Shown here: one piece after another, positions 1 to 5,881 of the stretch
How positions within the stretch are numbered: the first letter of the stretch is position 1
Layout of the letters: each line of letters begins with the position of its first letter
DNA from: PVC group bacterium
GTDB lineage: Bacteria; Verrucomicrobiota; Kiritimatiellia; SS1-B-03-39; UBA6053
Reading direction: 5' to 3'
DNA: 8,984 bases
NCBI GenBank assembly: GCA_003565035.1
Contig: PXDP01000390.1
Coordinates: 1 to 8,984 of the forward strand
Position numbers and translations under genes: made by a program
Notes under the pieces: generated by a model
The model's input: only the letters and a program-made list of their open reading frames with translations
What the model was told of the DNA's origin: nothing
The model's database searches: none

Positions 1-50
1 AGGCGCACCTGCCATGCGGCGGCGCTGTCGGGATCGAACGATTCGTGCAT
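1..50 (-). CDS. Partial CDS, 5' end of an unrecognised protein
   Basis: An open frame on the minus strand begins with ATG at 50-48 and runs off the left edge, reading MHESFDPDSAAAWQVR. Sixteen residues are too few to name a family. It is called as a gene start because a TATACC-like -10 element preceded by TGC lies just upstream (57-62) and the frame is open to the edge. No Shine-Dalgarno sequence precedes the ATG. The gene would be divergent from the Dabb gene at 286. The alternative is that this is not a gene start, since any short frame can be open over 50 bases. Confidence 0.4.
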   Translation of the reverse strand, partial: MHESFDPDSAAAWQVR

Positions 51-56
51 GGAGCG

Positions 57-65
57 GGTATAGCA
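57..65 (-). promoter_or_regulatory. Possible extended -10 promoter of the partial minus-strand gene
   Basis: On the minus strand the sequence reads TGC-TATACC, an extended -10 element, ending six bases before the ATG at 50. Transcription starting about seven bases downstream of the hexamer would begin at or next to that ATG, giving a leaderless or nearly leaderless message. No convincing -35 box lies at 16-18 bases upstream (CTTTTA at 17). The call rests on a short motif. Confidence 0.25.
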
Positions 66-160
66 AAATCCGGGCGAGGTAAAAGACAAAAGAAAATATG
101 AAAAGAATGAACGAACAGACCGGGGGCGGGTCTATCATAGTGTTGTTCGTTTCATGTTCA

Positions 161-239
161 TGCCCGGAGCCGGGTTGAGGCACTCTTCCTTCCTCCTCTC
201 CCGTATGCAAGCCGAGACCGGCTCCGGGCACCTTTTTTT
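161..239 (+). terminator. Long-looped GC-rich hairpin followed by seven T (terminator or small-RNA end)
   Basis: TGCCCGGAGCCGG (161-173) is a perfect 13-bp inverted repeat of CCGGCTCCGGGCA (218-230). It is followed by CC and then seven T (233-239), which is the layout of an intrinsic terminator on the plus strand. The minus strand has no T-run after the stem, so the orientation is clear. The 44-base loop is unusually long and contains a run of C and T at about 184-201. No plus-strand gene ends upstream in the window, so the structure may terminate a small RNA, attenuate the Dabb gene at 286, or end a transcript from a promoter I cannot identify. Confidence 0.55.
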
Positions 240-285
240 GGAATTATAGCTTGAAGGTCAAGGGTTTTATTGGTTTTTTAACGCC

Positions 286-588
286 ATGATCACACATATT
301 GTCTGCTGGCGTGTTAAAGAGGAAGTCGACGGTTTGGGGAAACCCGAACTGCTTGAAAAAATGAAATCGGATCTGGAGGGGCTGAATGGTCAGATCCCGG
401 AGATTATCAGTTTAAGTGTTGGGTTGAATGAAAAACCCGGGGATGCGGCATCGGATATCGTGTTGATGTCCACGTTTGCGGACTGGGAGGCGCTGAAGCG
501 ATATGTTGAACACCCGGCGCATCAGGCGGTGGTGGGGTTTGTTTCCCGAGTGGTCCGTGAACGCCGGGTGGTGGATTTCGAGCAGTAG
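286..588 (+). CDS. Dabb-family (stress-responsive alpha/beta-barrel) small protein
   Basis: The 100-residue product matches the Dabb family in length and pattern. It opens with MITHIVCWRVK, the first beta strand typical of the family, then a helix (about residues 17-33), a central strand region (IISLSVGLN, 40-48), DIVLMSTFADWEALKRY (57-73), and the hallmark HPAHQAVVGFV (76-86). Dabb proteins are small dimeric ferredoxin-like folds; most are uncharacterised, and a few are stress proteins or polyketide cyclases. It is probably cytosolic, with no signal peptide or membrane segment. No clear Shine-Dalgarno sequence precedes the ATG, but the start fits the first family strand. It lies 46 bases after the T-run of a terminator-like hairpin, and its stop faces the stop of the PilX-like gene 14 bases away. 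The substrate, if any, cannot be told. Confidence 0.85.
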   Translation: MITHIVCWRVKEEVDGLGKPELLEKMKSDLEGLNGQIPEIISLSVGLNEKPGDAASDIVLMSTFADWEALKRYVEHPAHQAVVGFVSRVVRERRVVDFEQ

Positions 589-602
589 ACTTCCGGACAA
601 CG

Positions 603-3600
603 CTATTCGAAACGAAAATCCATTTTGAAGAAGGTGCGGGCCATGGGGGTTCCGGGGGGCTGGGCACCGGTGCCGAAGACTTCGTAGAAGCCGTATTCAC
701 GGCGGGGGGCGTTGTACCAGGTGTTGCCATTTTGTTCCTGAGGGGAACGGGCCAGCTCTGACTCATAAAAGGCCACCATGGAACCCCGGTAGCGGAAGGT
801 AATCCCGGAGAAGCTTTCGAGGAAACGGTGATAGTTATGGGAACCGCCGCTGATGGGGTAGTCGTGGCGGGGGCGGTATCGGCTGTCCAGATCTGCTGTG
901 TTTGTGGGGAGAATTCCGGACATGACGGCGGCGTTGACCTCGGTGAAGGTTGCGGAGGGAAGGGAGGTTTGTTTCGAATTCTCCACAACAAAGTTTTCGC
1001 TCAGGAAGGTGACGGTGTCGGCGGCGACGGCGGCTAGCGCATCGTGTTCGGCACTGCCGTCGCCTTCGGTGAGGCTGCCGGTGTCCGGGTCGCCGTCCGC
1101 GTTGTAGCTTCCGTGGAGGTAGACCCGGGCATTAGTGGCCAGCGTGAAGCCCGGAGCCCGGTTGCTGTTGTATGCGGGATTCGGGATTTCTTCGGCATTA
1201 TGGATAAAGAGAGAGAGGGATGTGTAATCCTCTCTGGCCACTTGGTTATTCTGGCCGCTGCCCTGTACAGTTTCAAAGGGCCGGAAATTGTCCTGCGCCA
1301 CAACAATATTGTCCAGGCGGGTCTGTGGGTTGAGCGGGAATTGAAAATAGGTCACGCCGTTGAATTCATTGGCAGGATTGTAGGTCAGGACGGTTCCTCC
1401 GTCGTCCAGAGGTTTCTGAAATCGGTCCAGGTCGGTGGTTTCGATGATTTCCGATTTGAATGCGCCCATGTCCATGGAGATCAGGTCCTGAGGTTTCAAG
1501 TCGCGTTTATCGTACAAGCCCCCATTCTCCACCGGGCGTCCCTCATCATCCTCGTCATAGATCCGGGCGCGGAAGATGTCATGGAAGATGTCTTCATGAA
1601 TATAGACCGGATCATGAGCCACGCCCAAAACGGTTTCGGCCATTTCATTTCCGTCATCGTCCAGCAGAGGGTCGCCGTCTTCGTCAAATAACGGAATGGA
1701 TGCGGAGGGGGAAAAGTCAGTGCTGTCGAGGTCGAAGGCGTTGGAGCGGCGGACTTTCTGTGGAATCAGCCAGTAGTCGGTTGCGCCTTCGTACTCCGCG
1801 TTTATAATTGGCCCCACCACTTCCTGATAGGTGCGCCCAATGCGGATGTCCGCCACAGAGAAGTTGGCATTGGCCCCGACCGATTTGAAGAAAAGGCGGC
1901 TGATTTGGTTGAGGCCTGTATCGCGTGTCGTGCTCTGCCAGCCGGTGAGCGGTCTGTCCAGTTCTTCGGGATTGATCAGAATCTCAGCAGAATCGTAGTT
2001 TCCATCCGGATCGGATTTTGAGAGAAGCCCCACCACAAGATAGGTGGTGTTATTGGAACCGAAACCTCCTGCATTTCCACTGACAGACCGGCCCCCGGAG
2101 GACTCAACATCCGTGCCCAAATATGCGTAATTTCCATCTGAGCTTCGGATATAAACCGTTTTCATCCCGGCGATCGAGTTCATGTCGCTGCTTTGGGTGA
2201 TCCCGAAATGGAATTGGTTCTGATTGCCCATGGACTCCACGTGCACCAGATAGCTGAAATAAACATCCGGTGTGGAAAGCGGGGGAAATTCCACATGTGC
2301 AAATTCGTTTTGCCGGTTGAGTTCTATCTTTTTTGTACTGATATCGTGAGTGACATCTCCGTTTTCGTAAAACAGGCCACTGTTTTTTACATCAAAATCA
2401 CTGTTGTCACCGGAGGTGCTGATGAAACCGCTTTGGCCATGCAAATTGCCGGTGTTCATGTCGTTGATGGGCGGTCTGTAGTGGGAGTGATCGCCATAGT
2501 CGTCAAGATGCACGGGGTCATATCCGGGTTCCCAGAGTCTTCTCCAGTGGTTCTGATCTTCGGTTAGAGACCCTGCATCAAAACCCGGCATGTGGCGCAC
2601 TTCGAAATTGAGTCCGGATTTGAAGGCGAATTTTTCCCGTTCGCCGTTCCCTTTGTGGAAGGGATTCTGCGTTCCGTCGGAGGCGAGGGGTGACATGAGG
2701 GGTTCAATGAGGGCGTATCCGAAGTTGAGGCGGTTGCCGTTGCCGTCGTCGGCGACATAGTTGGGGATAAACTGGGAGCGGATGATGGGGGCGTCGAGGG
2801 AACCCATGGCGACATTGCCGTCGAACCAGTTGGCCAGGAATTCGGTCATGCCCGTGAAACCCAGTTCATCAAAGAGTTTGCCGGACTCTTCGCTGCGGGA
2901 GTCAAAGTAGGCGGAGGCGTGTTTTTCATTGCCGTCCCGGTCCCAAAGGTTGGCGAAACTGCGGTTGTGGGCACTATTTGTCTGTGCGCCGTCGGGACTG
3001 CGTCCATTGGTGTTGAACCAGACCCTTCGTCCTGTCTGATTGTTCAGGTATCCGCTGCTCCAGTTTGTCTGCTTTCCCTCCATCATTCCGCCGATGTGAA
3101 TGCCTTCGGTGGCACTGACCCGGTCTAGGAAATGCAGGCTGTTTTGCGCAACCGCCCAGATGCGGCCATTGGAGTGCACGGGGCCATTGATGATCATGGC
3201 GGGTCCGGGATGGAACTCCAGGTCCATGTTGTAGAGGATGGCATGGGTGAAGAATGGGGATTCCCGAACCTGAAAGCTTTGTGCGGCCCGCATTTGCCGT
3301 GTCTGCCCCCGGTAATTCACATCGGCCTCGGCCTGAATAATCCATTCACTAATATTGACAAAAGATCCACGGTGCGGGTCGAGCACGGTGTCGGGGTCCT
3401 GCGCATCCACAAACACCTGATCTCTAAACTGACGGTTGGCGATGTTGGTGATTCGGACATCGGTGACGTAGCGGGTGTTGCCGACGAGCCGGGTCACCAG
3501 AGAGGCGGGAAGGGTGATCGAGGGGGCGTTATTGGTGACGGACTGGGCTTCGCGGAAGTGCTGTTGGAGTTCGGCCATGGCGATTTCCACGGCGGACTCG

Positions 3601-3782
3601 AGGACATGTCTTCCCTCCACGTCGGCAATGCGCCGGTAGGTGAAATCTTTCTCGTGGCTGCCAAGGGTGAGCAGGGACGCGGCCATAAAGGAGGTGAGCA
3701 TCATGATGATGAGCACCACGGTGAGGGTGCTGCCCTGCTGGGCGGTTTTTTCCGGGGGGAGCGTGTTTTGATGGGTTTTCAT
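603..3782 (-). CDS. Very large PilX/GspK-like pseudopilin with a lectin-like domain
   Basis: Last gene of a three-pilin operon, 1059 residues. Residues 1-17 form a prepilin-type leader ending in QQG, followed by STLTVVLIIM and a hydrophobic helix to about 40. The position-5 glutamate of ordinary pilins is absent (V22), as in PilX and GspK. Residues 170-206 hold FFTHAILYNMDLEF and PGPAMIINGPVHSNG, a signature I associate with large PilX-N proteins of PVC bacteria. Residues about 466-656 look like a concanavalin-A/LamG-like jelly roll. Residues 700-713 hold two DxDG-type acidic loops. The C-terminus (about 953-1046: MSGILPT, SGG, HRFLES, YRGSM, PPGTP) matches the usual end of this family. A good Shine-Dalgarno sequence (AAGGA) precedes the ATG. 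The likely role is a tip component of a type IV pilus or secretion pseudopilus, with most of the protein outside the inner membrane. Its ligand is unknown. Ordinary PilX is under 200 residues and GspK about 330. Confidence 0.8.
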   Translation of the reverse strand: MKTHQNTLPPEKTAQQGSTLTVVLIIMMLTSFMAASLLTLGSHEKDFTYRRIADVEGRHVLESAVEIAMAELQQHFREAQSVTNNAPSITLPASLVTRLVGNTRYVTDVRITNIANRQFRDQVFVDAQDPDTVLDPHRGSFVNISEWIIQAEADVNYRGQTRQMRAAQSFQVRESPFFTHAILYNMDLEFHPGPAMIINGPVHSNGRIWAVAQNSLHFLDRVSATEGIHIGGMMEGKQTNWSSGYLNNQTGRRVWFNTNGRSPDGAQTNSAHNRSFANLWDRDGNEKHASAYFDSRSEESGKLFDELGFTGMTEFLANWFDGNVAMGSLDAPIIRSQFIPNYVADDGNGNRLNFGYALIEPLMSPLASDGTQNPFHKGNGEREKFAFKSGLNFEVRHMPGFDAGSLTEDQNHWRRLWEPGYDPVHLDDYGDHSHYRPPINDMNTGNLHGQSGFISTSGDNSDFDVKNSGLFYENGDVTHDISTKKIELNRQNEFAHVEFPPLSTPDVYFSYLVHVESMGNQNQFHFGITQSSDMNSIAGMKTVYIRSSDGNYAYLGTDVESSGGRSVSGNAGGFGSNNTTYLVVGLLSKSDPDGNYDSAEILINPEELDRPLTGWQSTTRDTGLNQISRLFFKSVGANANFSVADIRIGRTYQEVVGPIINAEYEGATDYWLIPQKVRRSNAFDLDSTDFSPSASIPLFDEDGDPLLDDDGNEMAETVLGVAHDPVYIHEDIFHDIFRARIYDEDDEGRPVENGGLYDKRDLKPQDLISMDMGAFKSEIIETTDLDRFQKPLDDGGTVLTYNPANEFNGVTYFQFPLNPQTRLDNIVVAQDNFRPFETVQGSGQNNQVAREDYTSLSLFIHNAEEIPNPAYNSNRAPGFTLATNARVYLHGSYNADGDPDTGSLTEGDGSAEHDALAAVAADTVTFLSENFVVENSKQTSLPSATFTEVNAAVMSGILPTNTADLDSRYRPRHDYPISGGSHNYHRFLESFSGITFRYRGSMVAFYESELARSPQEQNGNTWYNAPRREYGFYEVFGTGAQPPGTPMARTFFKMDFRFE

Positions 3783-3799
3783 GGCGGTTCCTTCTTTGG

Positions 3800-4543
3800 T
3801 TATCCGCGGGGAGAAATGGAGAAATTATAGGTGTCGGTGACCCATTTGGCCTGGTTGCCGTGAATAATCCGGCCGTTAATCATAATGGTCCGGTTTTGAA
3901 AATTATAAAAGAGGCGCCCGTTAACGAGGCCTTCGGAAAATGCCATCACCTGGGTACTTTCACTTCGAAGGGTCGTAAAAGGTGGTAACAGTAACTCAAC
4001 TTCTCTGATTTCCTGAGCGTCGGTGATGGGATCTGCTGTAAAATCTTTTTCCCAGCGCATGACCGGACCGACGGTGACTCCGTCAATTTCCGTGTTTGGA
4101 TCGCGGTAGTAGAGAATGATGCGGGTAATGGGGCGCGGGTCACGAAGTGGGTCCATACCCAAGGCTTCCATATCCGGGTAACCGGATTTGAAGACAAGCA
4201 ACAGGGCATCCCCGGATTCGTTGGGCCGACGGCGGTCGTCGCGGTCATAGCGTTCTGCATCCTGTGCTGACTCGTAAATGAGAAAAAAGTTGGACTGTTT
4301 GGCTTCAATCGCCATGCGGTTGATGGTGTTACGAAGTTCGCGGTTAATGTTGTTTTTGGCGGTGCTGCGGAAATTGATCAGCGTGCTTTCCATAAGAAAC
4401 CCGGAGGACATGGCCAGCACCGAGACCATAATGGTCAGAGCGATCATGACCTCCACCAGCGTGAACCCGCCTGCGGATGCGCGGTACGAACGGCGGTTCG
4501 GATGGCGGCACGGCTCAGAGATGGGGTGTGGTGTGGTGTTCAT
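3800..4543 (-). CDS. PilW/GspJ-like minor pilin (prepilin)
   Basis: A 247-residue type IV prepilin-like protein. The leader is long and positively charged (residues 1-26, ending SAGG). The cleavage motif G26/F27-TLVE follows, with the conserved glutamate at E31 (mature position 5) and a hydrophobic helix to about residue 52. Two features suggest PilW/GspJ rather than a major pilin: the segment after the helix (STAKNNINRELRNTINRMA) and the C-terminal beta-rich half with RIILYYRDPN and FYNFQNRTIMINGRII. It would be processed by a PilD-type peptidase, not present here, and inserted into the inner membrane before filament assembly. It starts 4 bases after the PilV-like stop and ends 17 bases before the PilX-like start, so co-transcription and likely translational coupling are expected. 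No clear Shine-Dalgarno sequence is seen. Assignment to PilW rather than GspJ rests mainly on gene order. Confidence 0.8.
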   Translation of the reverse strand: MNTTPHPISEPCRHPNRRSYRASAGGFTLVEVMIALTIMVSVLAMSSGFLMESTLINFRSTAKNNINRELRNTINRMAIEAKQSNFFLIYESAQDAERYDRDDRRRPNESGDALLLVFKSGYPDMEALGMDPLRDPRPITRIILYYRDPNTEIDGVTVGPVMRWEKDFTADPITDAQEIREVELLLPPFTTLRSESTQVMAFSEGLVNGRLFYNFQNRTIMINGRIIHGNQAKWVTDTYNFSISPRG

Positions 4544-4547
4544 GGGC

Positions 4548-5240
4548 TTAGATTGATTCGAAGTTCAGCAGGGCGGTAACGAGCTGCAGGCGTCCGTCAT
4601 TCGCGTTTGGACGGTGCAACATGGTGCGTTTAGTCCGGATATAGTCGCGTGAATTGCGGCGGATATAAACATCCCGTTCCAGACGGGTCGCATTGGACAG
4701 ACCCGGCAGTGAGTGAATGTACTGCAAATCGATGAGGTAAGTGTCCCCGGGTACGCCGCTGAGGCGGTGGATCTCAACATCAATCCACATGTCCATGGTT
4801 TTGATGTCGCCAGTGTTCGGGTCGACATCAATGATGATTTCTTTGTGATTGATGACCTCCAAGGTGTCGGACAGGGTATCGGGGTTCACAGCATTTGCCA
4901 CCAGCCAGTCGTCAATTTGATCGAGGGTGGCCCCGGCGGAGAGGAGGGAAACGCTGCGAGTGGGCAACACCTGGTTCACGGTCAGGGGAAGCGTGGGCTG
5001 ATGGGTGGAAAGCCGGATCAGGGTTTCGTTGTCGAGGCTTTTGATTTGCTCCATATAGCCTTGTGCTACGGACATGGCGGTCGTTTTGTAGACATTGAGG
5101 TGAGAGATTCGCATACTGGCCATGGTCAGGCGGGAAACGCTCAGCGCCATAAAGGTAAAAAGAACCGTGGCCACCACGACTTCTACAAGGGTGAAGCCGG
5201 AACGGTTGTTTTTCGGGGGTTCAGGTAAGTTATTCGTCAT
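4548..5240 (-). CDS. PilV/GspI-like minor pilin (prepilin)
   Basis: First gene of the pilin operon, 230 residues. A 15-residue leader ends in NRSG, followed by the motif FTLVE (F16 to E20), where cleavage after G15 and the position-5 glutamate are expected. A hydrophobic stretch runs to about residue 43. AQGYMEQIKSL (about 63-73) is the post-helix pattern seen in PilV and GspI proteins. The rest is a beta-rich globular region (for example KEIIIDVDPNTG and DVEIHRL) with no motif I recognise. It probably joins the PilW-like and PilX-like proteins in a tip complex that primes assembly of a pilus or pseudopilus in the inner membrane. The assembly ATPase, platform and peptidase are not in the window. 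The ATG lacks an evident Shine-Dalgarno sequence. A promoter candidate and a possible operator array lie upstream. Confidence 0.8.
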   Translation of the reverse strand: MTNNLPEPPKNNRSGFTLVEVVVATVLFTFMALSVSRLTMASMRISHLNVYKTTAMSVAQGYMEQIKSLDNETLIRLSTHQPTLPLTVNQVLPTRSVSLLSAGATLDQIDDWLVANAVNPDTLSDTLEVINHKEIIIDVDPNTGDIKTMDMWIDVEIHRLSGVPGDTYLIDLQYIHSLPGLSNATRLERDVYIRRNSRDYIRTKRTMLHRPNANDGRLQLVTALLNFESI

Positions 5241-5276
5241 CAGGATACAAATTTGTTTTATTGATAAAGTTCAGCA

Positions 5277-5305
5277 ATAGTAAGCAGGATTCGTTCCAGA
5301 ATCAA
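5277..5305 (-). promoter_or_regulatory. Alternative proximal promoter for the pilin operon
   Basis: On the minus strand TTGATT (5305-5300) and TACTAT (5282-5277) are separated by 17 bases, an acceptable but weaker sigma-70-type pair (4 of 6 matches each). It would give a leader of about 30 bases before the ATG at 5240. The -35 box overlaps the phased ATTC/GAAT array, so a protein bound there would block it. Confidence 0.3.
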
Positions 5306-5322
5306 TTTATTCAATATCGAAT
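5289..5322. promoter_or_regulatory. Possible operator: four phased half-sites ATTC-N6-GAAT, twice
   Basis: ATTC (5289-5292), GAAT (5299-5302), ATTC (5309-5312) and GAAT (5319-5322) are each separated by exactly six bases. They form two identical dyads, ATTC-N6-GAAT, whose centres are 20 bp apart, so all four half-sites lie at 10-bp steps on one face of the helix. That geometry suits two dimers of a transcription factor bound side by side. The array lies between the stronger pilin-operon promoter and the first start codon, and it overlaps the -35 box of the weaker one. The regulator is unknown. Confidence 0.4.
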
Positions 5323-5365
5323 AGAAATGCCTTATGGTTTGCTGCATGTGAGAAATATCAACTTG

Positions 5366-5394
5366 ATTCTACCGCATATTTGCAAAAATGTTAA
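5366..5394 (-). promoter_or_regulatory. Sigma-70-type promoter for the pilin operon
   Basis: On the minus strand TTAACA (5394-5389) and TAGAAT (5371-5366) are separated by exactly 17 bases, and each matches five of six consensus positions. Transcription would start near 5359, giving a leader of about 119 bases before the PilV-like ATG at 5240. This is the best promoter-like sequence I found in the window. The housekeeping consensus is assumed to apply in this organism. Confidence 0.5.
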
Positions 5395-5433
5395 ATAAGA
5401 ATCTCCGATTGAGGGATACGGTTTTCAGTCGCT

Positions 5434-5460
5434 CTGGATGGATGCTGTTCATCCATCCAG
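5434..5460. repeat. Perfect 11-bp inverted repeat (hairpin) in the divergent region
   Basis: CTGGATGGATG (5434-5444) and its exact complement CATCCATCCAG (5450-5460) flank a five-base loop, CTGTT. No T-run follows directly on either strand, so it is not a standard intrinsic terminator. It could be an operator, an RNA structure in the leader of the plus-strand DUF2892 message, or a factor-dependent terminator. Confidence 0.6.
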
Positions 5461-5529
5461 TACTCAATCTATGAGAAGGTAAAAGATTTCCCCGAAACTT
5501 TTTCCTTTTTTTATCCCGGTTCCAAGTTT

Positions 5530-5565
5530 ATGAAGGATGCATCTCGTTTAAAGGATATCTTATGA
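5530..5565 (+). CDS. Possible 11-residue leader peptide overlapping the DUF2892 start
   Basis: An ATG at 5530 opens a frame reading MKDASRLKDIL and stops at TGA 5563-5565, which overlaps the DUF2892 start codon as ATGA. This arrangement could couple translation of the two. The ATG has no visible Shine-Dalgarno sequence, whereas the downstream ATG has a good one (AAAGGA) lying inside this mini-frame. It may be chance, as short frames are common. Confidence 0.2.
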   Translation: MKDASRLKDIL

Positions 5566-5765
5566 AAGTTTTCGTATTGCATGCTGTTGTTTGTGGAGTT
5601 TGTTTCACGCTGGGTTTTTTCCAGAATCCTCTGTGGTTTTGGATCCCCATTGTGTTGGGACTGAATCTGATTCAGAGCGCGTTCACGGATTTTTGTCCAA
5701 TTTCACGCATGCTGGGCGGGGCAAAAAAAACGGCACCCGCTAAAAAATCCAGCCCAAAGGCCTAA
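5562..5765 (+). CDS. DUF2892-type (YgaP-like) small inner-membrane protein
   Basis: The 67-residue product has two hydrophobic segments, about residues 4-20 and 25-42, joined by a short turn (FQNPLW). The sequence GLNLIQSAFTDFCPISRML (33-51) is the hallmark of the DUF2892/YgaP transmembrane family. The tail is short, lysine- and alanine-rich (KKTAPAKKSSPKA) and probably cytosolic. In some bacteria this domain is fused to a rhodanese; here it stands alone, and its function is not established. AAAGGA lies six bases before the ATG and supports this start. A divergent control region precedes it and folE2 follows 116 bases later on the same strand. Co-transcription with folE2 is possible but not shown. 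Confidence 0.85.
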   Translation: MKVFVLHAVVCGVCFTLGFFQNPLWFWIPIVLGLNLIQSAFTDFCPISRMLGGAKKTAPAKKSSPKA

Positions 5766-5796
5766 ATTTATAACTCTTTTTATTGGCCTGGTCTCT

Positions 5797-5810
5797 TTTC
5801 CGTAAGGAAA
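5797..5810 (+). other. Small hairpin with a GTAA tetraloop ahead of folE2
   Basis: TTTCC (5797-5801) and GGAAA (5806-5810) enclose GTAA, a GNRA-type tetraloop. A second imperfect hairpin can be drawn downstream, pairing GGTTG (5828-5832) with CAACC (5858-5862). Both lie in the 116-base gap before folE2. I recognise no known riboswitch or Zur-type operator here, and a five-base stem alone is weak evidence for function. Confidence 0.2.
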
Positions 5811-5881
5811 CCGTTTGGAATGCGTTTGGTTGAAGATTGTTTTTTTAAACCTTCTCAACCCTTAACGACAAGGAAAAGCCC

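Larger units (their letters stand above)
5241..5561. other. AT-rich divergent control region between the pilin operon and the DUF2892 gene
   Basis: This 321-base stretch separates two divergently transcribed units and is clearly richer in A and T than the flanking genes. It has no credible gene apart from an 11-codon leader frame at 5530-5565. It contains a good minus-strand promoter (5366-5394), a weaker one (5277-5305), a phased array of ATTC and GAAT half-sites (5289-5322) and a perfect hairpin (5434-5460). A pyrimidine-rich tract with T-runs lies at about 5498-5513. I could not identify a convincing promoter for the plus-strand gene. Confidence 0.7.

Noticed and set aside
22..47. tRNA T-arm-like sequence (GTTCGATCCCG on the minus strand)
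   Set aside because: The flanking bases do not pair into a T stem, and no acceptor, D or anticodon arm can be drawn nearby.
1044..1691. Plus-strand open frame of 215 codons opposite the PilX-like gene
   Set aside because: Antisense shadow. The minus-strand frame has clear family signatures on both sides and is unbroken.
3132..3830. Plus-strand open frame of 232 codons opposite the start of the PilX-like gene
   Set aside because: Antisense to the prepilin leader, hydrophobic helix and following region of the PilX-like protein. The product is Gly/His-rich with no family pattern.
5241..5561. Sigma-54 promoter for the pilin operon, as in some other type IV pilus systems
   Set aside because: No GG-N10-GC pair with the expected flanks was found on the minus strand, whereas a near-consensus sigma-70 pair is present.
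5766..5881. Zur operator or tetrahydrofolate riboswitch upstream of folE2
   Set aside because: I looked because FolE2 is often controlled by zinc or folate, but found no AT-rich Zur-type palindrome and no recognisable riboswitch core.
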